The position numbers were made by a program, and so were the translations under genes. A stretch of DNA of 64,000 bases from Cetobacterium sp050033475 (GTDB lineage: Bacteria > Fusobacteriota > Fusobacteriia > Fusobacteriales > Fusobacteriaceae): assembly GCF_050033475.1 (NCBI RefSeq), contig NZ_CP188319.1, positions 558,001 through 622,000 on the forward strand, written 5' to 3'. A model generated the notes under the pieces. It did no database searches and had not been told where the DNA came from. It worked only from the letters and a program-made list of their open reading frames with translations. Positions 33,403 through 45,802 of this stretch are shown here, piece by piece (positions within the stretch are counted from its first letter, which is position 1; the number at the start of each line of letters is the position of its first letter).

Positions 33403-36150
33403 ATGTTAAGAAATGAAATTCCTGAGTTTTTAATGGAAAACAGAGGGAAAATTATATACATACCTTCTTCCAATAGAAATCTTGATTTGTATTACGAGTC
33501 GTTAGTAGGAAGAGATAAAAGAAAAATTGTAAAGGTAGATGATTTAATAGAGGAGGAGGATTTCTATAGAATCAACTATCAATTAATAGATGTTTTAAAA
33601 AAACAAGAGGAATATATTATTTTAATATCTGTGGAGGGACTTTTAAGAAAATATTATTGTTCAGGGGAAGTTTTAGAATTAAATCTAGGAATGGGCATAG
33701 GTCAAAGAAAATTAGAAGAGATTTTAGAAAATGGTGGATATAGAAAGTCCTATATGGTTTCAGAGAGAATGGAGTATTCTATTAGAGGAGATATAATGGA
33801 TATATATCCTCCCAGTGGAGATAATCCCATAAGATTAGAATTCTATGGAAATGAAATAGATAGAATGGGATATTTTTCATTGGAAAGTCAAAAAACCATT
33901 GAAAAACAAGGACATATTCATATGTATATAAACAAAAATAATGAAAATGGGATTGATTTTTTTCATATGTTAGAAAAATTATCCACAGGACATAAAATCT
34001 TAGTGGAAAATTTAGAATTAATAAAATATAAAATGGAAACTGGAATTTTAAGAGAAAGAGATAGAGAAAAAGAAATAAGAGATCTATTTAAAAAAATTGA
34101 AAATAATTCACAACATTTGGAAGTAATAAAATCTGAAATAAAAAGAGAAAAAGATAAAAATACAGAAATACCAGAGGGAGTTAAGTATGAAAAATTATCC
34201 CAAATAGTTGTGGGTGATTATATAATCCATGAAAAATATGGAGTTGGAATATATTTAGGTCTTGAAAATATAGATGGACAAGATTATTTAAAAATAAAAT
34301 ATGCAGATGAAGATAAACTATATGTTCCCTTGGAGGGATTAAAAAGAATAGAGAGATATATCTGTGAACCTGGGGCAGTTCCTAGTATTTATAATTTAGG
34401 AACTAGAGGATTTAAAAGACGTAGGGAAAAATTGCAGAAGGATATGATGGAATTTGCCAAGGAAATTATTAAAATCCAAGCTAGAAGGAAAATTAATAAT
34501 GGATATGGATTCTCTAGGGATACAGTTTGGCAAGAGGAATTTGAAGAGAAATTTCCCTATAGAGAGACTCGGGATCAAAGAAGAGCTATTGAGGATGTAA
34601 AAAGAGATATGGAATCTCCAAGAATTATGGATAGAATAGTTTGTGGAGATGTAGGTTATGGGAAAACAGAGGTAGCCATAAGAGCAACCTTTAAGGCTGT
34701 AATGGATGGAAAACAGGTTTTGATAATGGCTCCAACAACTGTTTTAGCTCAACAGCACTATGAGAGATTTAAAAAGAGATTTGAGGATTATCCAATAACA
34801 ATGGAAGTTTTAAGTAGAATTAAAAGTGAAAAACAACAGGATGAAATTATAAATAGTTTAAAAAATGGAACTATAGATGTAATAATAGGAACTCATAGAT
34901 TACTTTCAGAGGATGTAGGTTTTAAGGATTTGGGTCTTATAGTTTTAGATGAAGAACAAAAATTTGGAGTTAAGGCTAAGGAGAAGTTAAAGGGAATAAG
35001 GGAAAAGGTAGATATTCTTACTTTAACAGCAACTCCCATTCCAAGAACGTTAAATTTAGCTCTTTTAGGAATAAGAGATATATCAATAATTGAAACAGCT
35101 CCAGAGGGTAGAATTCCAGTGGAAACCTCCTTCATAGACAGTGATAAAAAAATTATTAGAGAAAAGATAATGGAAGAAATAGCCAGAGAGGGACAAATAT
35201 TTTATATTTACAATGTGGTTAAAAGTATAGAATCTAAGGTTAAGGAAATCCAAGAGTTGGTACCAAAATATGTTAAGGTGGATTATATTCATGGGAAAAT
35301 GAGTGCCCAGAGAATAAGAAGAGTTTTAGAGGAATTTGAAGAGGGAGAAATAGATATTTTAGTTTCTTCAACTATAATAGAAAATGGAATAGATATAGAA
35401 AATGCCAATAGTATATTCATTGAAGGAATGGATAAATTAGGACTTTCTCAAGTTTACCAATTGAGAGGTAGAGTAGGAAGAGGAAAGGTAAAGGGCTATT
35501 GCTATTTAATAGTGGATAGTGATAAAAAGGGTAAAAAAGTTCAAATGCGTGAGGATTCCCTAAGGGAAGTAACAGAAAATGGAGGAGGAGGATTTCAACT
35601 GTCTCTAGAGGATATGAAAATCAGAGGTGCAGGGGAAATTTTAGGAGAACAACAGCATGGAGCTTTGGAAATCTTCGGGTATAATTTATATATGAAATTA
35701 TTGAAGGAAGAAATTACAAAGGTAAAGGGTGATTATAGGGAAGATTTAGATATAAAAATAAATCTAGAAGAAGAAGCCTTTATACCAAATGATTATATAA
35801 ATTCAGATGAAAAATTGATTGTCTATAGAAGAGCTATGGATTCTGGAACCTTGAAGGAATTAAATAGTTTGAAGAATGAAGTTAGGGATAGATTTGGAAA
35901 AATACCTAAGGAAGTGGAAAATTTATTTAGATTTTTAAGAATTAAAGTTTTAGGAAGAGAAACCTATGTAAAGGAAATAAGAAAAGAGAATGACAATTAT
36001 TTTATAGGTTTTTATGAGGAAAAAATTAAATTTGAGAAACTTTATAAAATGATAGAAACAGGAAGAGTAAAGTATTCTAAAAAACAAGGTGGAATATTTA
36101 TAGAGGAAGATATAGAGGAATTTTTAAGGGAATACAAGGAGGAGGAGTAA
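33403..36150 (+). CDS. mfd: Transcription-repair coupling factor Mfd, shortened N-terminal region
   Basis: Mfd removes RNA polymerase stalled at lesions and recruits UvrA. The 915-residue protein has the RNAP-interacting domain near residues 260-320 (VVGDYIIHEKYGVGIYLGL) and a superfamily-2 translocase with Walker A CGDVGYGKTE, DEEQ, TATPIPRTL and QLRGRVGRG. The C-terminal domain ending in the TRCF fold is present. E. coli Mfd is 1148 residues; the missing length lies upstream of the RNAP-binding domain, where a UvrB-like region (GQRKLEEILENGGY, YSIRGDIMDIYP) is still recognisable. Overlaps mazG by one base. Confidence 0.94.
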   Translation: MLRNEIPEFLMENRGKIIYIPSSNRNLDLYYESLVGRDKRKIVKVDDLIEEEDFYRINYQLIDVLKKQEEYIILISVEGLLRKYYCSGEVLELNLGMGIGQRKLEEILENGGYRKSYMVSERMEYSIRGDIMDIYPPSGDNPIRLEFYGNEIDRMGYFSLESQKTIEKQGHIHMYINKNNENGIDFFHMLEKLSTGHKILVENLELIKYKMETGILRERDREKEIRDLFKKIENNSQHLEVIKSEIKREKDKNTEIPEGVKYEKLSQIVVGDYIIHEKYGVGIYLGLENIDGQDYLKIKYADEDKLYVPLEGLKRIERYICEPGAVPSIYNLGTRGFKRRREKLQKDMMEFAKEIIKIQARRKINNGYGFSRDTVWQEEFEEKFPYRETRDQRRAIEDVKRDMESPRIMDRIVCGDVGYGKTEVAIRATFKAVMDGKQVLIMAPTTVLAQQHYERFKKRFEDYPITMEVLSRIKSEKQQDEIINSLKNGTIDVIIGTHRLLSEDVGFKDLGLIVLDEEQKFGVKAKEKLKGIREKVDILTLTATPIPRTLNLALLGIRDISIIETAPEGRIPVETSFIDSDKKIIREKIMEEIAREGQIFYIYNVVKSIESKVKEIQELVPKYVKVDYIHGKMSAQRIRRVLEEFEEGEIDILVSSTIIENGIDIENANSIFIEGMDKLGLSQVYQLRGRVGRGKVKGYCYLIVDSDKKGKKVQMREDSLREVTENGGGGFQLSLEDMKIRGAGEILGEQQHGALEIFGYNLYMKLLKEEITKVKGDYREDLDIKINLEEEAFIPNDYINSDEKLIVYRRAMDSGTLKELNSLKNEVRDRFGKIPKEVENLFRFLRIKVLGRETYVKEIRKENDNYFIGFYEEKIKFEKLYKMIETGRVKYSKKQGGIFIEEDIEEFLREYKEEE
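33923..33940 (+). repeat. Iteron-like 18-mer, one mismatch, inside mfd
   Basis: TGTATATAAACAAAAATA differs at one position from the array consensus. It is in coding sequence and may be chance in AT-rich DNA. Confidence 0.3.
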
Positions 36151-36905
36151 TGAAGGAATTTTATAGATTAATTGAAATTATGGAAAAATTAAGGGGGCCA
36201 GAGGGATGTCCTTGGGATAGGGAGCAAACCTTGGAAAGCTTAAAGCCATATCTTTTGGAGGAAACCTATGAAGTTTTAGAAGAGATGGATAATGGAGGAG
36301 ATAAACTGAAGGGAGAATTGGGAGATTTACTATTACAAATAGTATTTCAATCACAAATATCCAAGGAAAAGGGAGAATTTGATATTGAAGATGTAGCCCA
36401 TGAAATCTGTGAAAAATTAATAAGAAGACATCCTCATATTTTTAAAGAGGGAATAGAGGTAAAAAATAGTGAGGAAGTTAAGGAAAATTGGGATAGAATA
36501 AAGGCCTCTGAAAAGGAACATAAAAATAGGAAATCTATTTTAGATGGTATACCTAAATATATGCCTGGATTAATGAGAGCTCAAAAAATGCAGAAGAAAG
36601 TTGCTAAGGTTGGATTTGATTGGCCTAATATGGATGGAGTTTTAGATAAGGTACAGGAAGAGATTGAAGAATTGAGAGAAGCCATTAAAAATCAAGATAA
36701 AAGAAATATGAAGGAAGAAATAGGAGACCTATTATTTTCCATAGTTAACCTAAGCAGAAGTTTAGATATAGAGGCTCAGGAGGCATTATTAAGTACAATT
36801 AATAAATTCGATAAAAGATTTAGATATGTGGAAGAAAACTGTCAATTACCGGGAGCTTCTTTAGAAGAGATGGATAGTTTATGGGAAAAGGCAAAAAAAT
36901 TATAA
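36150..36905 (+). CDS. mazG: Nucleoside triphosphate pyrophosphohydrolase MazG
   Basis: This 251-residue protein hydrolyses NTPs or dNTPs to the monophosphate and pyrophosphate. The N-terminal MazG domain has LRGPEGCPWDREQTLESLKPYLLEETYEV and ELGDLLLQIVFQSQI. The second domain has GFDWPNMDGVLDKVQEEIEELREA and EEIGDLLFSIVNLSR; each holds the metal-binding EExxE/ExxD pattern. It overlaps mfd by one base. Confidence 0.95.
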   Translation: MKEFYRLIEIMEKLRGPEGCPWDREQTLESLKPYLLEETYEVLEEMDNGGDKLKGELGDLLLQIVFQSQISKEKGEFDIEDVAHEICEKLIRRHPHIFKEGIEVKNSEEVKENWDRIKASEKEHKNRKSILDGIPKYMPGLMRAQKMQKKVAKVGFDWPNMDGVLDKVQEEIEELREAIKNQDKRNMKEEIGDLLFSIVNLSRSLDIEAQEALLSTINKFDKRFRYVEENCQLPGASLEEMDSLWEKAKKL

Positions 36906-36926
36906 AAAAAAGAATTTGACAAAGTA

Positions 36927-36955
36927 TTGACTTCTAAAAAAAATATAGTATATAT
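36927..36955 (+). promoter_or_regulatory. Probable promoter of rqcP-ispE
   Basis: TTGACT (36927-36932), a 16-bp spacer and TATATA (36949-36954), just before the rqcP ribosome site. A second TTGACA lies 12 bp further upstream and could be used instead. Confidence 0.5.
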
Positions 36956-36975
36956 AGAATCAGAAAGGATGCATT

Positions 36976-37266
36976 ATGAGATTAGATAAATTTTTAAAGG
37001 TAACAAGAATTATAAAAAGAAGACCTATAGCTAAATTAGTTGTAGATGGTGGAAAAGCCAAACTAAATGGAAAGGTTGCCAAGGCCAGTACAGAGGTAAA
37101 ACCTGGAATGGAATTGGAATTGGAATATTACAGTAGATATTTCAAATTTTTAATAGTTGAGGTTCCAGAGGGAAATGTTCCCAAGGGAAAAACATCTGAA
37201 CTAGTTAAGGTTTTAGATAGCCGTGGCATAGTTGTTGATCTAGATGGTGAGGAGGATATTTTCTAA
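36976..37266 (+). CDS. rqcP: RNA-binding S4 protein RqcP/Hsp15 type
   Basis: This 96-residue S4-domain protein begins MRLDKFLKVTRIIKRRPIAK and continues VVDGGKAKLNGKVAKASTEVKPG, the pattern of RqcP (YabO) and Hsp15. These bind tRNA on stalled 50S subunits and assist ribosome-associated quality control. Which of the two activities applies here is not decided. Its stop overlaps the ispE start by one base. Confidence 0.88.
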   Translation: MRLDKFLKVTRIIKRRPIAKLVVDGGKAKLNGKVAKASTEVKPGMELELEYYSRYFKFLIVEVPEGNVPKGKTSELVKVLDSRGIVVDLDGEEDIF

Positions 37267-38126
37267 TGAGAAAAAAGATTCTTGCCAATGGAAAAATAAA
37301 TATAGGACTTAATGTTCTAGGAAAACTACCCAATGGTTATCATCTTTTGGATATGACAATGGTACCAATATCTTTAGCTGATACTCTAGATGTTGAATTT
37401 TTTCAGGAAGAGGGAGAACTGACAATAACTTCAAATATTGAGGGAATACCTTTAGGACCTGAAAATATAGTTTATAAGATTTATAATGGTTTCTACCAAA
37501 AAACAGGATTGAAAAAAAGGAAAATAAATCTTTTTCTTGAAAAAACTGTACCAAGTGAAGCTGGTTTAGGTGGAGGAAGTTCTGATGGAGCTCAATTTTT
37601 AAAGGTTCTAAATGAATTTCATGGGGCTCCTCTAAATGAGAATCAAATGATGGACTTGGGGAAATCAATAGGGGCAGATATTCCTTTCTTTATAAGAAAT
37701 GAATCCTCAAGGGTTCAAGGAATAGGAGAAATTGTAGAAAAGATTGAGAATAATTTGGATTGTGATTTAATTTTAATTAAACCACAATTTGGAGTTTCAA
37801 CCAAGGTAGCCTATGAGAATGTTTCCAAGGTGGAGCATATGAAAATGGCAAATATGGATATGATACTTCAGGGGTTAAGAGAGAATAGCTTGGAACTGGT
37901 AAAGAGGGGTATTGAGAACAATCTAGAAAGTGCTCTCCTTGTGGATAATAAGGATATTATTGGATTTAGAAAGTTACTAGATGGAATAGGGGGTCTGGAA
38001 TTTTTCATGTCTGGTAGTGGCAGTGCTTACTTTACCTTTGTAGAAAAAAATAGAGGAGAGTTCTATTTAAACAAGCTAAGGAAAGAAATAAAAAACTGCA
38101 AAATCTATCTATGCAGTTTTCTATAA
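37266..38126 (+). CDS. ispE: 4-diphosphocytidyl-2-C-methyl-D-erythritol kinase
   Basis: This 286-residue GHMP kinase catalyses the ATP-dependent step of the non-mevalonate (MEP) isoprenoid pathway. ANGKINIGLNVLGKLPNGYH at the start, the GHMP loop PSEAGLGGGSSDGA and the C-terminal FMSGSGSAYFTF are diagnostic. It follows rqcP in a TAATG overlap. Confidence 0.96.
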   Translation: MRKKILANGKINIGLNVLGKLPNGYHLLDMTMVPISLADTLDVEFFQEEGELTITSNIEGIPLGPENIVYKIYNGFYQKTGLKKRKINLFLEKTVPSEAGLGGGSSDGAQFLKVLNEFHGAPLNENQMMDLGKSIGADIPFFIRNESSRVQGIGEIVEKIENNLDCDLILIKPQFGVSTKVAYENVSKVEHMKMANMDMILQGLRENSLELVKRGIENNLESALLVDNKDIIGFRKLLDGIGGLEFFMSGSGSAYFTFVEKNRGEFYLNKLRKEIKNCKIYLCSFL

Positions 38127-38157
38127 ACTACTAAAATCAAAGGAAGGTGCATGAAAC

Positions 38158-38451
38158 ATGAGAATTACAGATGTTAGATTGAGAACAGTTAAAAATGAAA
38201 ATGAACTTAAGTTAAAGGCTTATGCCGACGTAACTTTTGATGAGTGCTTTGTAATCCACGGATTAAAAATAATTGATGGACAAAAGGGAATGTTTGTTGC
38301 TATGCCATCTAGAAAAATGCCTGATGGAGAATATAAAGATATAGCTCATCCAATAACTCCAGAGCTAAGAAAAGAGATTACTGACCATGTAATCCATAAG
38401 TATAATCAAGTTTTAGCAGCTGGAGAAGAGTTAGAGGAAGAAGAAGCATAA
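38158..38451 (+). CDS. spoVG: SpoVG family RNA/DNA-binding regulator
   Basis: This 97-residue protein has the characteristic MRITDVRLRTV, VIHGLKIIDGQKGMFVAMPSRK and YKDIAHPI segments. SpoVG binds nucleic acid and affects many processes in Firmicutes and spirochaetes; non-sporulating bacteria keep it. Good AAGGAAGGTG site before the ATG; strong terminator afterwards. Confidence 0.95.
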   Translation: MRITDVRLRTVKNENELKLKAYADVTFDECFVIHGLKIIDGQKGMFVAMPSRKMPDGEYKDIAHPITPELRKEITDHVIHKYNQVLAAGEELEEEEA

Positions 38452-38472
38452 GATTATCATTTATAGATTAGA

Positions 38473-38501
38473 AACTGCTCAAGGGGAGCAGTTTTTTTTT
38501 T
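38473..38501 (+). terminator. Terminator after spoVG
   Basis: AACTGCTC (38473-38480) pairs with GAGCAGTT (38486-38493), followed by more than eight T residues. Confidence 0.92.
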
Positions 38502-38545
38502 ACTTTTTTCATGTTATACTAAAAAAAAATAGGCGAGGTAAAGTT

Positions 38546-39013
38546 ATGAAAAAATTTTTGTTTATTTACCTGTTAATATGTTCTTTAGCTTTTGGGCAGG
38601 GAAAAATCCAAGACCCCCCAAAGCTTATATTTCAAGATATACCGAAAAATCATTGGGCCTATAAGGCTGTGGAAAATCTTGTGGATGAAGGAGTAATAGC
38701 TCAAAATGAATATTTATTTAGAGGAAATTCTCCAGTAACAAGATATGAATTTGCATATGATTTATCTAAGGCTTTAAATAAAATTCAAATGGAAAAGGCC
38801 AATAGAGGAGACCTTGTTATACTAGAAAGTTTAGTTTATGAATTTTCTCAGGAGTTAAATAAAATAGGTTTTGATGCTGAAACCTTCAATGGGAAAATTG
38901 AAAATATACAAAATGATATAGGACTACTAAAAAAAGGTATAAGTGAAAACCAATCAACTCTTAAGGAATTAGAAGCTAGAATCAAAAAACTTGAGAAAAA
39001 GGTTGGAGATTAA
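38546..39013 (+). CDS. Exported SLH-domain protein with C-terminal coiled coil
   Basis: This 155-residue protein has a signal peptide (cleavage after about residue 18, SLAFG-QGK). One S-layer-homology domain follows at about 30-82 (DIPKNHWAYKAVENLVDEG, then PVTRYEFAYDLSKAL). The rest is a charged coiled coil to the end (LKELEARIKKLEKKV). In other diderms, SLH domains bind pyruvylated or polyamine-modified peptidoglycan and tether the outer membrane through a coiled coil and a barrel. Here no barrel follows. A tether or structural envelope role is an inference. It has its own leader after the spoVG terminator and lies 29 nt before pgi. Confidence 0.75.
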   Translation: MKKFLFIYLLICSLAFGQGKIQDPPKLIFQDIPKNHWAYKAVENLVDEGVIAQNEYLFRGNSPVTRYEFAYDLSKALNKIQMEKANRGDLVILESLVYEFSQELNKIGFDAETFNGKIENIQNDIGLLKKGISENQSTLKELEARIKKLEKKVGD

Positions 39014-39042
39014 GTACTTATAAAGAATTTGGAGGGATCACC

Positions 39043-40392
39043 ATGAAAAAATTATCTTTTGATTATTCAAATGCATTAAATTTCTTTAAGGAAGAAGAAA
39101 TACAATTAATGGAAAATCAGAGTAAGGCAGCTATAGAACTACTAGAAAGTAGAAAAGGTGCTGGAAATGATTATCTAGGATGGATAGATTTACCTGTGGA
39201 TTATGATAAGGAAGAGTTTGGAAGAATAGAAAAAGCAGCGGCTAAGATTCAAAAGGACTCTGAGGTTTTAATTGTAATTGGAATTGGAGGATCTTATTTA
39301 GGAGCAAGAGCTACAATTGAGTGTTTATCTCATGGGTTCTATAATAACCTAAGAAAAGATCAAAGAAAAACTCCAGAAATATACTTTGCAGGACAAAATA
39401 TATCAGGAAAATATATCGCTGAGTTACTTGATGTTATTGGAGATAGAGATTATTCAGTAAATGTAATTTCTAAATCAGGAACAACAACAGAACCAGCTAT
39501 TGCCTTTAGAATTTTTAAAAAACATTTGGAAGAAAAATATGGTGTTGAAGAAGCAAGAAGAAGAATTTATGCAACAACAGATGCTAAAAAAGGTGCCTTA
39601 AAAAAATTAGCAACAGATGAAGGATATGAAACATTTGTTGTACCTGACAATGTTGGGGGAAGATTCTCAGTTTTAACAGCAGTGGGATTATTACCAATTG
39701 CAGCAGCAGGAATAAATATTCAAGAACTTATGAATGGAGCTGCGGCAGCAAGAGAGGACTATATGGCTCCATATGCTGAAAATGACTGTTATAAATATGC
39801 AACTATTAGAAATATCTTAAATAGAAAAGGTAAAGAAATAGAAATGCTTATAAACTATGAGCCTAGATTACATTATGTAGGTGAATGGTGGAAACAGTTA
39901 TTTGGAGAATCAGAAGGAAAAGATGGAAGAGGTTTATTCCCAACTGCTGGAGATTTTTCAACAGATTTACATTCTATGGGACAATATATTCAAGAGGGAA
40001 GAAGAATATTAATAGAAACTTTAGTTAATATAGAGACTCCTGAAAAGGATTTGACAATAGAAGCTGTGGAAAATGATTTAGATGGATTAAATTATTTAGC
40101 AGGAAAAGGAATGGACTTTGTAAATAAAATGGCAGCTGAGGGGACTATTTTAGCCCACGTAGATGGAGGAGTTCCTAATTTAGTGGTAAATATACCAGAA
40201 GCTACACCATTCCATTTAGGATATATGTTCTACTTCTTTGAAAAGGCCTGTGCAGTAAGTGGATACCTATTAGGAATAAATCCATTTAATCAACCAGGAG
40301 TTGAAGCTTATAAGGCAAATATGTTTGCTTTATTGGGAAAACCTGGATATGAAGCAGCTGCAGCTGAATTACACAAAAGATTAAAAAAATAA
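39043..40392 (+). CDS. pgi: Glucose-6-phosphate isomerase
   Basis: This 449-residue enzyme interconverts glucose-6-phosphate and fructose-6-phosphate. IGIGGSYLGARATIE, VISKSGTTTEPAIAFR and the C-terminal GINPFNQPGVEAYK motif with the catalytic residues are present. The roughly 450-residue length is that of the Firmicute-type enzyme. GGAGGG site upstream; terminator downstream. Confidence 0.97.
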   Translation: MKKLSFDYSNALNFFKEEEIQLMENQSKAAIELLESRKGAGNDYLGWIDLPVDYDKEEFGRIEKAAAKIQKDSEVLIVIGIGGSYLGARATIECLSHGFYNNLRKDQRKTPEIYFAGQNISGKYIAELLDVIGDRDYSVNVISKSGTTTEPAIAFRIFKKHLEEKYGVEEARRRIYATTDAKKGALKKLATDEGYETFVVPDNVGGRFSVLTAVGLLPIAAAGINIQELMNGAAAAREDYMAPYAENDCYKYATIRNILNRKGKEIEMLINYEPRLHYVGEWWKQLFGESEGKDGRGLFPTAGDFSTDLHSMGQYIQEGRRILIETLVNIETPEKDLTIEAVENDLDGLNYLAGKGMDFVNKMAAEGTILAHVDGGVPNLVVNIPEATPFHLGYMFYFFEKACAVSGYLLGINPFNQPGVEAYKANMFALLGKPGYEAAAAELHKRLKK

Positions 40393-40404
40393 TTTTTCAT
40401 GGTT

Positions 40405-40450
40405 TAACCCAATGTTTTCAATGAATTTTGAGACATTGGGTTATTTATTT
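40405..40450 (+). terminator. Terminator after pgi
   Basis: TAACCCAATG (40405-40414) pairs with CATTGGGTTA (40434-40443) around a 19-nt loop, followed by TTTATTTT. Confidence 0.8.
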
Positions 40451-40472
40451 TCTATTATTTAAAAAAATATTG

Positions 40473-40501
40473 TTGACAAAGAATAGGAATTAGGATATAC
40501 T
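40473..40501 (+). promoter_or_regulatory. Promoter of rRNA operon 1
   Basis: TTGACA (40473-40478), exactly 17 bp, then TATACT (40496-40501). The repeat shared with operon 2 begins only at 40530, so this promoter is unique. Confidence 0.9.
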
Positions 40502-40547
40502 CATATATGTTCGTGAGAACGACGAAGAAACGAAGGACATTAACAAC

Positions 40548-40559
40548 AGAATAGATAAG
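40548..40559 (+). other. Left arm of 16S processing stalk, operon 1
   Basis: AGAATAGATAAG pairs with CTTATCTATTCT at 42139-42150, just after 16S. The pairing would form the RNase III stem around the 16S precursor. Operon 2 has the same arms at +7557. Confidence 0.7.
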
Positions 40560-40609
40560 ATAGTCAATTAGTTATGCATTAACAACATAACGGTGTAAAT
40601 AAAAATTTT

Positions 40610-42122
<1,513 letters not shown>

Positions 42123-42276
42123 CTAAGGAGACACTAGTCTTATCTATTCTATTGATGATGTTCTTCATCATCATTTGGACATTGGAAACTATATAGTAGA
42201 TATTGAGAGATACAATAAATCAACTAATAAACTCTAGTTTTAGAGATTGTTAGTCTGTCAAAATAAAAGAAACATA

Positions 42277-45191
<2,915 letters not shown>

Positions 45192-45237
45192 AAAAATACT
45201 ACTATATAGTTTCAAGTGTTCAAAACATTTGAATAAT

Positions 45238-45355
45238 GATTGGCAACAATGGCTACGAGGGTACACCCAGTAACATACCGAACCTGGAAGTTAAGCTCGT
45301 AAACGTCGAAAGTACTTGGGGGGCAGCCCCCTGGGAGGATAGAAAGTTGCCAATC
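45238..45355 (+). rRNA. rrf: 5S ribosomal RNA, copy 1
   Basis: A 118-nt segment closed by a 10-bp terminal helix (GATTGGCAAC with GTTGCCAATC) and containing the CCGAACCTGGAAGTTAAGC signature. The helix runs into a T tract that probably doubles as the operon terminator. Confidence 0.95.
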
Positions 45356-45404
45356 TTTTTTTATTTTTTGTATTTTTTGAAAAATTAAATAATAAACAAA
45401 AAAA

Positions 45405-45427
45405 TCCAGGAATAAATCCTGGACTTT
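45405..45427. terminator. Terminator between 5S copy 1 and the convergent small gene
   Basis: TCCAGGA (45405-45411) pairs with TCCTGGA (45417-45423). T tracts follow on both strands, so it serves the rRNA operon and the minus-strand gene. Confidence 0.85.
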
Positions 45428-45439
45428 TTTATTTTAATC

Positions 45440-45670
45440 TTATTCTTTTTTTACTTCTTCAACAGGGGCTTCGGGAGCAGGAGCTGCTTCCTCAGCAGGT
45501 TTAACTTCTTCAGCTGGTGCTTCTTCAGCCACAGGAGCTGCTTCTTTATCAGGAGCAGGAGCTACAATAGGTGGAACTGGATTCGCCTGAGGGGCATCAG
45601 CAGGTGGAGTAGGATCAGCAGCGAAAATTGTAGAGGATAAAATAATAGCTAATAAAAATATTTTCTTCAT
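45440..45670 (-). CDS. Small exported Pro/Ala/Glu-rich protein
   Basis: This 76-residue protein has a clear Sec signal peptide (MKKIFLLAIILSSTIFA, cut before ADPTPP). The mature part is about 58 residues made almost only of Pro, Ala, Glu, Val and Lys, in PAxEEV-like repeats, so it is probably unstructured and extended. There is no lipobox Cys and no membrane anchor. GAGGAGG precedes the ATG. I do not recognise a family. It is the only minus-strand gene right of the origin, and is divergent from the DUF11-like gene. Confidence 0.75.
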   Translation of the reverse strand: MKKIFLLAIILSSTIFAADPTPPADAPQANPVPPIVAPAPDKEAAPVAEEAPAEEVKPAEEAAPAPEAPVEEVKKE

Positions 45671-45802
45671 TAAAAAAACCTCCTCAACTTAATTTCGTTT
45701 GCTCTATATACGATTAAATTTTTAAATCTCCTCTTATAAAAAGGAAAAAAATATAAAAAAAAGAATATATGGAAGAGAAATGTTAAAAAGGTGGGTGAAT
45801 GA

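Noticed and set aside
10429..33987. Perfect DnaA-box sequences TTATCCACA at 10429, 11888, 21609 and 33979
   Set aside because: All four lie inside coding sequences, are 1-12 kb apart and are not clustered. Three read GTGGATAA in minus-strand genes, a natural codon combination. They do not form an origin.
42123..42276. tRNA genes in the 16S-23S spacer
   Set aside because: No cloverleaf or TTCGA arm is visible. The spacer holds only the two processing-stalk arms and a small hairpin.
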